This document shows positions 40,225 through 49,013 of a DNA stretch of 64,000 nucleotides, in pieces. A program made the position numbers and the translations under genes. The stretch's first letter is position 1; every line of letters starts with the position of its first letter. This stretch comes from an uncultured Clostridia bacterium. GTDB taxonomy: Bacteria; Bacillota; Clostridia; Oscillospirales; Ruminococcaceae. Below the pieces are notes generated by a model. It was not told the DNA's origin, made no database searches, and saw only the letters and a list, made by a program, of their open reading frames with translations. The stretch lies in NCBI GenBank assembly GCA_944382875.1, contig CALWNQ010000001.1, forward strand, positions 235,843 to 299,842. Reading direction: 5' to 3'.

Positions 40225-40746
40225 TCAGGACTCTTCGGAATCATCCTCCGAAAAATCCAGTAACTGGCCCAAAACAGCCAGCCTTGGGTCAATTTCTTTT
40301 TTCTCGCATTTGCAGCTGCCAAAATTCAGGTTCTGTCCGCATTGTTCACAAAGCCCCTTGCAGTCTTCCGAACACAGCACCTTGGTTGGAAGCTCGAGCA
40401 ACACATCGGTGCGCACCAGCTCATCCAGATCCAGCACTCCGCCCGGACAGAGGATATAGTCCTCATCCTGATCGGAATCCAGTTTCTGCACCAGGATATG
40501 TTCAAAACAAAGGTCTTCCTCTCGGACAAAGGGCTCCAGACAACGGTCGCAAACCAAGTTCAGTGAAAATTTCACATGGAAAACCAGCCTCACCACACCG
40601 GCACGGTTTTCGATTTCCCCCGAACATTTTACGGGCGACTGGAACGGATACCCTCCGTACAGTTCTTCTTCGGTATAATCGAAGTCCTGCGAAAAACTCC
40701 GCTTTTCCCCGACGATATCAAATAACTGCCTGATATTCATTTTCAT
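40225..40746 (-). CDS. YceD/DUF177 family protein
   Basis: A 173-residue protein of the YceD family, linked to 23S rRNA maturation and always near rpmF. FHVKFSLNLVCDRCLEPF near residue 60 and the zinc-type cysteines CSEDCKGLCEQCGQNLN near residues 128-145 are typical. It is preceded by GAGGTG; the ATG at 40746 is used, with 40740 possible. A consensus promoter at 40775-40803 drives yceD-rpmF. Confidence 0.9.
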   Translation of the reverse strand: MKMNIRQLFDIVGEKRSFSQDFDYTEEELYGGYPFQSPVKCSGEIENRAGVVRLVFHVKFSLNLVCDRCLEPFVREEDLCFEHILVQKLDSDQDEDYILCPGGVLDLDELVRTDVLLELPTKVLCSEDCKGLCEQCGQNLNFGSCKCEKKEIDPRLAVLGQLLDFSEDDSEES

Positions 40747-40774
40747 CTCGACACCTCATAATGCCACAAATTTT

Positions 40775-40803
40775 ATTATAGTACACAACCTTTTTGTTGT
40801 CAA
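40775..40803 (-). promoter_or_regulatory. Promoter of yceD-rpmF
   Basis: On the minus strand TTGACA (40803-40798), 17 bases, TATAAT (40780-40775). Confidence 0.9.
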
Positions 40804-40939
40804 CAACTTTTTCAAAGTTTTTTATAAACCGGAAAAAAGGCAAGAAACCGGCATTTTTTCAGCTCTATTTTAGCAGAAATTCGCAGAATTGGCAACCCCT
40901 TTCAGCTTGGCAGCAATAATTGGGTGTCTTTTCTCAAAA

Positions 40940-41156
40940 AGTGGAAAAACACATTTGTTTTCCACCTGATTTTACGGGATTTTCACCGGTTTTCCACACT
41001 TTCCACTGAGTTATCCACATCGCTTTATGATTTTTGGGGGAGAATCATCAGAAAATTCGACTTGTTCGAATAAATATTCGCATAAAACTCTACAAAACGT
41101 TGATTTTTTCAAAGGATGTTTGCTTTCCCTTGAAGCAGGCCGTATTTTGTGGTAAA
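40940..41156. other. Cluster of DnaA-box-like sites
   Basis: In the gene-free stretch 40804-41129 a perfect DnaA box TTATCCACA lies at 41011-41019, with TTTTCCACA at 40990-40998, TTTTCCACC at 40958-40966, CTTTCCACT at 40999-41007, and inverse-strand TTTTCCACT (40940-40948) and TTTACCACA (41148-41156). No dnaA or dnaN gene is near, so this is more like a DnaA-binding cluster than oriC. Confidence 0.5.
41067..41080 (+). promoter_or_regulatory. LexA-like palindrome upstream of yifB
   Basis: CGAATAAATATTCG is a perfect palindrome resembling the Gram-positive SOS box CGAACN4GTTCG with the inner C/G changed to T/A. It lies 50 bases before the promoter of yifB. Confidence 0.35.
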
Positions 41157-41158
41157 CT
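41130..41158 (+). promoter_or_regulatory. Promoter of yifB-ilvB
   Basis: TTGAAG (41130-41135), 17 bases, TAAACT (41153-41158). Confidence 0.65.
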
Positions 41159-41188
41159 GAAAGAAAACATCTGCGGGAGGGAACAGAC

Positions 41189-42724
41189 TTGTATGCAAAA
41201 ATTATGAGCGCCGGTGTGTTCGGCCTGCATGCCTATCCGGTGGAAGTAGAAGTGGACACCGCACGGGGAATGCCATCTTTTGAAATTGTGGGGCTGCCCG
41301 ACACCGCGGTGAGGGAAAGCCGCGACCGGGTGCGCGCCGCCTTTAAAAACTGCGGATATGAATTTCCGGTGCAGAAAATCACTGTCAACCTGGCACCGGC
41401 TGACCTGAAAAAGTCCGGTCCGCTCTACGATTTACCCATTTTTCTGGCGCTGCTGTCCGCCTGCGGACAGACTGCCGCCGACTTTTCCGGCAGCATCTTT
41501 TTGGGAGAGCTTTCGATGAACGGAGCGGTCCGCCGGGTACAGGGCGTCCTTCCCATGACCATTCTGGCCAAAGAGCAGGGGTTCTCCCGCATTTTTGTTC
41601 CGGAAGAAAATGTCCGGGAAGCGAGCATTGTACAGGGGATTGAGGTATACGGCGTCACGGATGTCCGGGAAGCTGTTGACTTTTTGGAAAAGGTCCGCCC
41701 GCTCAAACCGGCCGAACCGTTGGTATTTAAGCCTTCATCGAGTCCGTTTCAGCCGGATATGGCCGACGTCAAAGGACAGGAATCCGCCAAGCGCGCGCTG
41801 GAAATCGCTGCGGCGGGCAGCCACAATGCCCTCCTCATCGGGCCGCCCGGTTCCGGAAAAAGCATGCTGGCCCAGCGGATCCCCTCCATCCTCCCGGACC
41901 TCACCTTTGAAGAGGCGATTGAAACAACCAAAATTCATTCGATTGCCGGAGAGCTTTCCAACGAGCAGCCCATCCTGACCGAGCGCCCGTTCCGCGCTCC
42001 GCACCACACCGTTTCGGCCGCCGGACTGTCGGGCGGCGGTTCGGTGCCGCGTCCGGGAGAAATTTCGATGGCGCACAACGGTGTCCTCTTTCTGGATGAG
42101 TTCCCGGAGTTCAGCCGTTCGGCGATGGAGATCCTCCGCCAACCGATTGAAACCGGAACCGTCACCATCTCCCGCGCCAGCGGAACATTAAGCTATCCCT
42201 GCCGCATGATCGTCATTGCCGCCATGAATCCGTGCCCCTGTGGGTATTACGGGCATCCCACCCATCCCTGCACCTGCACCCGGACGCAGGTACAGCGCTA
42301 CCTTTCCCGGGTAAGCGGGCCGCTCCTCGACCGGCTCGACCTCCACATCGATGTAGCGCCCGTCAACTTCTCCGACCTGTCGGGAAACGCACGCGCCGAA
42401 TCTTCTGCTGAAATCAAGAAACGGGTGGACGCAGCCCGGAAAATTCAGCAAAAGCGGTTTGCCGGCACCAACATCCGCTGCAATGCCCAGATGCCGCCCG
42501 AAATGATCGACGAAACCTGCAAGCTCCCGTCCGAAGGCGTCCGGCTGCTGCAAACGGCCTTTGAAAAGATGGGAATGAGCGCACGCGGCTACCACCGTAT
42601 CCTCAAAGTTGCCCGCACCATCGCCGATTTGGAAAACGAACCGGAGATTCAGATTCATCATCTGGCCGAAGCGCTCCAGTACCGAAGCCTTGACCGCAAA
42701 TACTTTTCGCGGGAAAGCATATAA
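41189..42724 (+). CDS. yifB: YifB/ComM-family Mg-chelatase-like AAA+ ATPase
   Basis: A 511-residue protein. The N-terminal ChlI-type domain (PSFEIVGLPDTAVRESRDRVRAA) precedes an AAA+ domain with Walker A IGPPGSGKSMLAQR near residue 215, Walker B VLFLDEFPEF and an arginine-rich C-terminal helical domain (GMSARGYHRILKVARTIADL). The homologue ComM is a DNA branch-migration helicase for natural transformation. This fits the comEC gene a few genes on. The start is TTG, eight bases after GGGAGG; the product MYAKIMSAGVFGL matches family N termini. A LexA-like palindrome and DnaA-like boxes lie upstream. Confidence 0.93.
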   Translation: MYAKIMSAGVFGLHAYPVEVEVDTARGMPSFEIVGLPDTAVRESRDRVRAAFKNCGYEFPVQKITVNLAPADLKKSGPLYDLPIFLALLSACGQTAADFSGSIFLGELSMNGAVRRVQGVLPMTILAKEQGFSRIFVPEENVREASIVQGIEVYGVTDVREAVDFLEKVRPLKPAEPLVFKPSSSPFQPDMADVKGQESAKRALEIAAAGSHNALLIGPPGSGKSMLAQRIPSILPDLTFEEAIETTKIHSIAGELSNEQPILTERPFRAPHHTVSAAGLSGGGSVPRPGEISMAHNGVLFLDEFPEFSRSAMEILRQPIETGTVTISRASGTLSYPCRMIVIAAMNPCPCGYYGHPTHPCTCTRTQVQRYLSRVSGPLLDRLDLHIDVAPVNFSDLSGNARAESSAEIKKRVDAARKIQQKRFAGTNIRCNAQMPPEMIDETCKLPSEGVRLLQTAFEKMGMSARGYHRILKVARTIADLENEPEIQIHHLAEALQYRSLDRKYFSRESI

Positions 42725-42739
42725 AGGAGGAAACATTCC

Positions 42740-44362
42740 TTGAAAGTCTGTCAAGCCATGGTCAAATGCCTCGAAGCGGCCGGCGTCACCGAGCTGTTCG
42801 GCTATCCCGGCGCCGCCATCTGCCCGTTTTACGACGCGCTGGCCGACTCGGGTATCCGGCACATTCTGGTGCGGACCGAACAAAACGCCGCACACGCCGC
42901 CAGCGGATACAGCCGGGTATCGGGAAAATGCGGCGTCTGTGTCGCAACCTCAGGCCCCGGCGCCACCAACCTCATCAGCGGCATTGCTGCCGCTTATATG
43001 GATTCCATCCCAATGGTCATCCTGACCGGTCAGGTAGATTCCCGTCTACTGGGCCGCGATGTTTTTCAGGAAGCGGACATCACCGGCGCGGTGGAACCTT
43101 TTATCAAACATAGCTTTCTGGTCAAGGACGAAGCGGAAATCTGCCGTGTTTTTAAGGAAGCGTTCTATTTAGCATCCAGCGGACGGCCCGGCCCGGTACT
43201 GATCGACGTCCCAATGGATGTTCAGCAGCGGGAAACACGGTTTTCCTGGCCGGAAAACGTCCAGATCCGCTCCTATAAGCCCAGCACCAAAGGCCACACC
43301 GGTCAGATCCGCCGTGCAGCAGAAGCCATCCGCAATGCCGATCGCCCCATTCTCTGTGCCGGCGGAGGTGTTTTCAGCTCCGGTGCACAGGAAATTCTCG
43401 GAGAATTTCTCTCCAAAGTGCGGATGCCGGTTGTCCATACCATGATGGGAATCGGAGCGGTACCGCACACTGTCCCCCTGCAGCTGGGCATGATCGGCGT
43501 CCACGGCTGCCGCGGCGCTAATCTTGCCATCAATCGTGCCGACCTGCTGCTCCTTGCCGGCACCCGGATTGCCGACCGTTCGGTTCCGAATCCCGCACTG
43601 CTTTCCCAAAAGAAAAAAGTGATCCACATCGACATCGATCCCGCCGAAATCGGAAAAAATATCCCTGCCGATATTCCGGTAGTCGGGGATCTCCGGTTGG
43701 TGCTGGAACAGCTCGGAGAAGAGCTTTCCCCGCAGTGTTTCCCAGACTGGGAGCGCGAAATACATTTTTACCAGAATCAGGCATTGCCCAGCGTTTCGGT
43801 ACCGGGCAGTATTGACCCAGCCACTTTTCTGCGGCAGTTTTTTGCCGGTTTGAAGCCCGGTTCCATCGTCACCGCCGATGTGGGGCAGAACCAGATCTGG
43901 GCAACCCGGCAGTTCCGGGTTCCTCTCGGCCGTTTTCTCACATCAGGCGGAATGGGCACCATGGGCTACGCCATCCCTGCTGCAGTGGGAGCCAAAACCG
44001 CCTGCCCGGAACAGCCCGTTTATGCCATCTGCGGCGACGGTTCGTTCCAGATGTCGTTGATGGAACTTGCCACCATCTGCCAGCACCACATCCCGGTCAA
44101 AATCCTCCTCTTTGCCAACAACCGGCTGGGAATGGTACGGGAACTGCAGGACAATCATTACGGCAGAGAAATTGCGGTTTCGCTGGACGGCAGCCCTGAT
44201 TTTGTCCGTCTGGCAGAAGCTTACGGCATCCCGGCCATGCAGATTTCCAAAACGGAGGAATTTGCGGCTGCTTTTTCCTTTTTAAAAGAAGAAGGCTCCG
44301 CGCTGCTGGAAATCCGGGTGGATCCCGCTGAACCCACACTGCCGCAGGAACTGTTTGAGTAA
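42740..44362 (+). CDS. ilvB: Acetolactate synthase, large (catalytic) subunit
   Basis: A 540-residue ThDP enzyme making acetolactate from pyruvate for branched-chain amino acids. FGYPGAAICPFYDAL with the catalytic glutamate in VRTEQNAAHAASGYSR, GVCVATSGPGATNLISG, and the ThDP/Mg motif GDGSFQMSLMELATICQHHIPV ... NN (about residues 432-458) are present, along with QVDSRLLGRDVFQEADITG. It starts with TTG, eight bases after AGGAGG; no ATG fits the conserved N terminus. The small regulatory subunit gene follows after 12 bases. It lacks a long N-terminal extension and is complete. Confidence 0.95.
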   Translation: MKVCQAMVKCLEAAGVTELFGYPGAAICPFYDALADSGIRHILVRTEQNAAHAASGYSRVSGKCGVCVATSGPGATNLISGIAAAYMDSIPMVILTGQVDSRLLGRDVFQEADITGAVEPFIKHSFLVKDEAEICRVFKEAFYLASSGRPGPVLIDVPMDVQQRETRFSWPENVQIRSYKPSTKGHTGQIRRAAEAIRNADRPILCAGGGVFSSGAQEILGEFLSKVRMPVVHTMMGIGAVPHTVPLQLGMIGVHGCRGANLAINRADLLLLAGTRIADRSVPNPALLSQKKKVIHIDIDPAEIGKNIPADIPVVGDLRLVLEQLGEELSPQCFPDWEREIHFYQNQALPSVSVPGSIDPATFLRQFFAGLKPGSIVTADVGQNQIWATRQFRVPLGRFLTSGGMGTMGYAIPAAVGAKTACPEQPVYAICGDGSFQMSLMELATICQHHIPVKILLFANNRLGMVRELQDNHYGREIAVSLDGSPDFVRLAEAYGIPAMQISKTEEFAAAFSFLKEEGSALLEIRVDPAEPTLPQELFE

Positions 44363-44374
44363 AGGAGCGTTTGC

Positions 44375-44872
44375 ATGAAACAGACGATTTCTGTACTGGT
44401 GGAAAACCGCGCGGGCGTTCTCTCCCGAATTGCCGGACTGTTTGCACGGCGCGGTTTTAACATCGAAAGCCTGGCTGTTGGCCCCACAGCCGAAGCAGGC
44501 GTTTCCTGTGTCACCATTGTGGTAGACGACCGGGAAAATGTGATGGAACAGATTAACAAACAGCTCAACAAGCTAATTGATGTTATCAAACTCAAAGAAT
44601 ATGCCCCGGAAGAGATCATCAGCCGGGAGCTTTTGCTCATCAAAGTCAATGCCAACGCCCAGAATCGCGGCGAAATTTCCGAGCTGGCCCGGCTGGCAGG
44701 GGGTAAAATCTGCGATATCACCCGCAACTCGATCACCATCGAATACTGCGATACGCCCGATCGGGTAGAAAATTTTATTGAGCTCTGCCGCACCTATGGG
44801 CTCAAGCGAGTTGTCCGGACGGGTGCTGCCGCCATTGAAAAGGGAACGGGGCAGCTTCAGCTCGATGAATAA
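44375..44872 (+). CDS. ilvH: Acetolactate synthase, small (regulatory) subunit
   Basis: A 165-residue protein with an N-terminal ACT domain (ISVLVENRAGVLSRIAGLFARRGFNIESLAVG, read in parts) and a C-terminal regulatory domain (RELLLIKVNANAQNRGEI). It confers valine feedback inhibition on the large subunit in the family. ATG follows AAAGGAG by eight bases. Its stop overlaps the comEC start by eight bases. Confidence 0.95.
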   Translation: MKQTISVLVENRAGVLSRIAGLFARRGFNIESLAVGPTAEAGVSCVTIVVDDRENVMEQINKQLNKLIDVIKLKEYAPEEIISRELLLIKVNANAQNRGEISELARLAGGKICDITRNSITIEYCDTPDRVENFIELCRTYGLKRVVRTGAAAIEKGTGQLQLDE

Positions 44873-46988
44873 GGTTTCACAGACTGTTCTGTCCCAGCCG
44901 CTCTTTTCGGCCGGATTTGTTTTGGCGGGAACGCTGCTCATCAGCTCCGCTTGCGGAATAACCGGGTTGCTTATTCTCTGTGCAGCGATTATTGTCTGCT
45001 GCCTGATTTTGGCGGTTTTTTCCCTTTTCGGAAAACGCTCCACAGCAGCGGCACTGATTACCGGAACAGCAGCGATCGCCCTTGTTCTGGCGGTATCGGG
45101 ACGGTTTTCGCTGCTGCACACCGCCCCGTTTGCCGGTTATTCAGCAGAAGCAGAAGGCAGGATACAGGCCGTCACCCAATCCGATACCAGCACCGGCTAT
45201 CTGGTTTCCGTCAGCGGCGGGGAACTGCCGGAAGGCATAACACTCATGCTGTACACCTCGCCCGGCCCGGAATTTTCGCTGGGAGAACAGATTGCCTTTC
45301 AGGCGGAGATTTCCGAAAATCCACCCAGCCGCTCCCAGCTTGCCCGGGGCGCCAAACTCATGGGCTATGCGGCGCAGGAATCCATCCATCTGATTGGGGA
45401 AGCGGAGACCGTAAACCGGCTCATCAGCCGGGGACAGTCCTACATCCGTTATACCTTTGCACGGTATTTTCCCGCCTCTGCCGCCGATTTCCTCACCGCA
45501 TTGTTTCTCGGTGAAACCAATGAAATGCCCCGCTCGATGCAGCAGGCGTTCTCGGTTTTGGGGATTTCTCACATTCTGTCCGTTTCCGGTACCCACATTA
45601 CCATGCTCTGCGGCATTTTCCTGGCAATTTTCCGCCGGATTTTCGGAAAAGGGAAGATCGCGTTTCTGCTCTGTTTTGCGGTGTCCGCCGCCTTTGTTGT
45701 CTTTACCGGAAACGGAAGCGCCGCCTGGCGCGCACTGCTGATGACCGGCTGTTCGATGACGGCATTTCTGTGCCGTCGGGACTATTCGCCGCGCAGTGCG
45801 CTGGGAGCCGCGATGCTGCTCATCTGCCTGTTCCGGCCCGAAACCGCATACGGCGCCGGATTCTGGCTTTCGGTGATGGCAAGTTTAGCGGTGTTTTCCG
45901 CCGGTCCCGCCTGGACCGGACGGATTCTGCACCGGCTTCCATTCCGGAACAAACCGGCCCGAGCAATAACCTCCAGTTTTTGCACCACCGCGGCGGCTAC
46001 GATCTTCTGCCTGCCGATTTATTTCTGCTTTTTCGGCAGTTTGAGCTGGAACATCCTGCTGCCCAACCTGGTGCTGTTTGCCGTGATGCCGGCCATCCTC
46101 TGCTGCGGGATTCTGGCGCTGCTCCCCGGCGTGGGCATTCTTGCGGTGCCGTTTGGACGGCTTCTGGAAAAATTGCTGGAACTGCTCAGCCAATTTTCGG
46201 AATACTCCGGATTTCTGCCGCTCGGCCTGCGCTGGGTCCAAGTCTGGGCTGTTCTTTGCCTGATCGCGCTGCTGGTTGTCCGGCTTATGGACGCCAAACC
46301 GGCATACCGCCGTTTGACAGCATCGTTCTGTATCCTGCTCCTGGCAGTGGGCACAGCGGGGCAGGTGTTTTTGGACAGCCAAGCTGTCTGCGTCTCCCTG
46401 GTTTCCACCGAAAGCGGCGGCAGTGTCGTTCTCTCTCAAAACGGACGGGCAGTTGTGATCGGCTGCGGCGGCGACAACCAGATCGGGGAAAAGACAGCCT
46501 CTTTCCTCCGGTCGCAGGGGATTCAACACCTCGACGCGCTGATCCTACCCGAAGCAAGCAAACGAATGATGAGCGGCGCTGCGTCGCTTTTGCAGGAAAT
46601 GGACGCCGATTCTGTCCTCTGTGACCAGGAAAACAACTGGTTCCAAACGATCTCCGACCGGTCGGACGCCCTGTTTTATCCGCTTCGCGAGCTGCACGGC
46701 AGTTTGTGGGAAGATGGGGAACTGATTCTTTCCGAAGCGCGCGATACAATGGATATTGCGGTTCAACTGGACGGATTTTCGATTCTGTTCCAGACACGAG
46801 CGCTTCCGCCGCCCGAAAGCGGCTGGGATCTGGTAATTTTTTACAACGAGTTCAAAGAAAAGAATGGTAATTCTTCTGCGGGGTATGCTATAATAGAAAT
46901 GGCCCAGCCTATTCCGGACGAATGGTTTGCCGGAAGTCCGCTGCTGGGAGAATACTACTCTGCGCAGCAGCAGTTTTTTCTCCGCTGA
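44865..46988 (+). CDS. comEC: ComEC/Rec2 competence membrane protein with degenerate C-terminal domain
   Basis: A 707-residue membrane protein. An N-terminal OB-like domain precedes the competence domain with FLTALFLGETNEMPRSMQQAF and ILSVSGTHITMLCGIFLAIFRR (the conserved GxH pore region, about residues 215-260) and some ten membrane segments. The C-terminal metallo-beta-lactamase-like domain (from about residue 515) keeps the fold, for example RSQGIQHLDALIL, but where active ComEC has THPHADHIGG it reads PEASKRMMSGA. The DVGQGD motif is also lost (STESGGS). DNA uptake through the channel may work, but nuclease activity of this domain is unlikely. The start was set at ATG 44865, inside the end of ilvH. 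Confidence 0.88.
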   Translation: MNKVSQTVLSQPLFSAGFVLAGTLLISSACGITGLLILCAAIIVCCLILAVFSLFGKRSTAAALITGTAAIALVLAVSGRFSLLHTAPFAGYSAEAEGRIQAVTQSDTSTGYLVSVSGGELPEGITLMLYTSPGPEFSLGEQIAFQAEISENPPSRSQLARGAKLMGYAAQESIHLIGEAETVNRLISRGQSYIRYTFARYFPASAADFLTALFLGETNEMPRSMQQAFSVLGISHILSVSGTHITMLCGIFLAIFRRIFGKGKIAFLLCFAVSAAFVVFTGNGSAAWRALLMTGCSMTAFLCRRDYSPRSALGAAMLLICLFRPETAYGAGFWLSVMASLAVFSAGPAWTGRILHRLPFRNKPARAITSSFCTTAAATIFCLPIYFCFFGSLSWNILLPNLVLFAVMPAILCCGILALLPGVGILAVPFGRLLEKLLELLSQFSEYSGFLPLGLRWVQVWAVLCLIALLVVRLMDAKPAYRRLTASFCILLLAVGTAGQVFLDSQAVCVSLVSTESGGSVVLSQNGRAVVIGCGGDNQIGEKTASFLRSQGIQHLDALILPEASKRMMSGAASLLQEMDADSVLCDQENNWFQTISDRSDALFYPLRELHGSLWEDGELILSEARDTMDIAVQLDGFSILFQTRALPPPESGWDLVIFYNEFKEKNGNSSAGYAIIEMAQPIPDEWFAGSPLLGEYYSAQQQFFLR

Positions 46989-47011
46989 GCGCAGGCCAAA
47001 GGATGTCTGCT

Positions 47012-48067
47012 ATGCCATTCCTCACCGACATCGAGCTTGCCAAAAGCCTCCGTCAGAACGAACTTTTTCCCGTTTATTTCCTGTACGGAAAAGAAACGTT
47101 TCTTTCGGCCGCTGCTCTGGACAAGCTGATTGCTAAAATTGTTCCAAAAGGGACCGAATCGTTTAATCTGCAAAAATTCGACGGTGCAGCCCCGGATATG
47201 ATTTCCCTCCAGGTTGCGGCAGACGGGATGCCGCTGCTTGGAGCACGCAAGTGTGTCCTTTTTTCCAATCCGAATCCGGAAAAAATGAAAAAAGACGACT
47301 TCGACGCGCTGCTTTCCATGGTCAAAGATCCCAATCCGTCCGCCGTTTTCATCATCTATGTTTCCGCTTTTGAACTGAATCCCAAAAAGATGAACCGCGT
47401 AAAAAGGCTCTGTGAAGCCGTTGCCAAAACCGGTGCCGTGACCGATTTTGCGCCGCGCACCCAGTCTGACCTGGTCAAATTCCTGAAAAACCGGTTCCAG
47501 AAAGCCGGACTGACAATCGAAACGCCTGCCGCTTCCGCCCTGATTCAGCGCTGCGGCTCCGGGCTGGATGTCCTCTCTGCCGAAGCAGACAAGCTCATCG
47601 CCTATAAGGGCAGCGGAGAAGTCATTCGCGCCGATATTGAACTGGTCACCCGCAAAAGCCTCGAAGCCTCAGTATTTGACCTGAGCAAACAGATGCTCCG
47701 CCGCGATTTTTCGGGCGCCTTTCAGACGCTGGAAGATCTTTTTGTCCTCCGGGAAGAGCCGCTCGCTATACTGGGTGCATTAAACAGCGCGTTTCTCGAC
47801 CTCTATCGCGCCAAAGCGGCACAGCTTGCCTCCAAAACAGAAGAGGATGTGGCGGCGCTTTTTCCCTCTTACCGCGGAAAGGAGTTCCGCATCCGCAACG
47901 CCTTCCGGGATGCCGGAAAAATTTCAGTCACCACGCTGCGGCAGTGCCTGGTGGTTCTTTCGGCCGCCGATGTCCAGCTCAAATCCCAGCGGTGCAGTGA
48001 CCAGGCCGTCGCAGAACAGACAATGGCCGCGCTGCTCGACCTGATTGCGGGAGGGAACCGCCCATGA
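47012..48067 (+). CDS. holA: DNA polymerase III subunit delta
   Basis: A 351-residue clamp-loader subunit. VYFLYGKETFLSAAALDKLI near residue 20, ADGMPLLGARKCVLFSNP, and the later LVTRKSLEASVFDLSKQMLRRD and LILGAL-type helices match the DnaX-interacting delta fold. It opens the beta clamp in the replisome. The ATG at 47012 is chosen (eight bases after AAAGGA); ATG 47003 overlaps that site. It ends overlapping the next start (ATGA). The position right after comEC is the usual one in Firmicutes. Confidence 0.9.
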   Translation: MPFLTDIELAKSLRQNELFPVYFLYGKETFLSAAALDKLIAKIVPKGTESFNLQKFDGAAPDMISLQVAADGMPLLGARKCVLFSNPNPEKMKKDDFDALLSMVKDPNPSAVFIIYVSAFELNPKKMNRVKRLCEAVAKTGAVTDFAPRTQSDLVKFLKNRFQKAGLTIETPAASALIQRCGSGLDVLSAEADKLIAYKGSGEVIRADIELVTRKSLEASVFDLSKQMLRRDFSGAFQTLEDLFVLREEPLAILGALNSAFLDLYRAKAAQLASKTEEDVAALFPSYRGKEFRIRNAFRDAGKISVTTLRQCLVVLSAADVQLKSQRCSDQAVAEQTMAALLDLIAGGNRP

Positions 48068-48672
48068 TTCGCTGCACCATGCCCGTAATTGTCGAGGGCA
48101 AATACGATAAAATCACCCTTTCGGGCCTGATCGACGGCACCATCATTGAAACCGGCGGATTTGGCGTTTTCCGGAATCCGGAACTTGTGGAAATGCTGCG
48201 GGTTTTGGCCCGTAAAACGGGAATTATCATTCTTACCGATTCGGATGCTGCCGGCTTCAAAATTCGCAACTACATCCGCTCCGCTGTCCGCGATGGAAAA
48301 ATCATCAATGTCTATATCCCCGATATTTACGGCAAAGAACGCCGCAAAACAGCTCCGTCCAAAGAGGGAAAACTGGGCGTGGAGGGGCTGCGGCCTGAAA
48401 TTCTCGAAGAAGCTTTCCGCAAAGCGGGGATCGGCGTCACCCAAACGGAACGGCCCGACCCTATTCAGAAAAGCGACTTTTTCTTTTGGGGGCTGAGCGG
48501 CACCCCGAACGCCGCCGAACGCCGGCTTGTTGTCCAGAAAAAGCTGGGGTTCCCGGAACGGATGAGCGCCAACACGCTGTTGGGTGCAGTGAATGTACTC
48601 TATACCCGCGGCGAATTTTTGGAACAGCTTGCCGCCATTTTCCCGGAAGATCACATCGAGGAGGAAGACTGA
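48064..48672 (+). CDS. Toprim-domain protein, RNase M5-like
   Basis: A 202-residue protein whose N-terminal half is a Toprim domain: VIVEGKYDKITL with the catalytic glutamate near residue 10, and ILTDSDAAGFKIRN with the DxD near residue 58. The C-terminal half (about 120-200) is the DUF4093-type domain found in ribonuclease M5 relatives. RNase M5 matures 5S rRNA. The usual partner ksgA is absent here, so it may be a paralogue rather than RnmV itself. It overlaps holA by four bases. Confidence 0.82.
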   Translation: MIRCTMPVIVEGKYDKITLSGLIDGTIIETGGFGVFRNPELVEMLRVLARKTGIIILTDSDAAGFKIRNYIRSAVRDGKIINVYIPDIYGKERRKTAPSKEGKLGVEGLRPEILEEAFRKAGIGVTQTERPDPIQKSDFFFWGLSGTPNAAERRLVVQKKLGFPERMSANTLLGAVNVLYTRGEFLEQLAAIFPEDHIEEED

Positions 48673-49001
48673 TGGAATGGAACGTTGCTGAACAGCTGCT
48701 CGCCTCGCTGGGCGAAACACTCGACCGCGGCGACGCCGCAGGCGCTTATCTCTGCTGTGCCGCACTCTGCCGCGAGCTGCTGGCCGCCTGTTACCGGCTC
48801 GATGGAATAGAGCCGCCCCCCGATGGTGAACTTTTTTCCGGGCTTTCCAAAACCCGGCTGGGGAAGGAGTTCCTCCCCAATCTGGATGCTTATCTGCGCG
48901 TCTGCATCCGGCTGGACGGTGTCCGTCCCGGCCGCAGCGCCGCCCAATTCCCACAATACACCGACGCGGAACGGCTGATTTGCCGGATGCGCGACTTTTA
49001 A
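48672..49001 (+). CDS. Small helical protein, HEPN-like
   Basis: A 109-residue protein that starts one base inside the stop of the Toprim gene (TGATG). It is almost all helix and carries GDAAGAYLCCAALCRELLAACYRLDGIE and LRVCIRLDGVRPGR, reminiscent of HEPN domains, but the RxxxxH RNase motif is not present. I do not recognise a specific family. Tight coupling with the RNase M5-like gene suggests a partner, or only an operon neighbour. AGGAGG precedes the start. Confidence 0.6.
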   Translation: MEWNVAEQLLASLGETLDRGDAAGAYLCCAALCRELLAACYRLDGIEPPPDGELFSGLSKTRLGKEFLPNLDAYLRVCIRLDGVRPGRSAAQFPQYTDAERLICRMRDF

Positions 49002-49013
49002 GGAGAACGTTGC

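Noticed and set aside
40804..41188. Chromosomal replication origin
   Set aside because: No dnaA, dnaN, rpmH or clear AT-rich unwinding element adjoins; the gene neighbours are rpmF and yifB. DnaA boxes alone are not enough.
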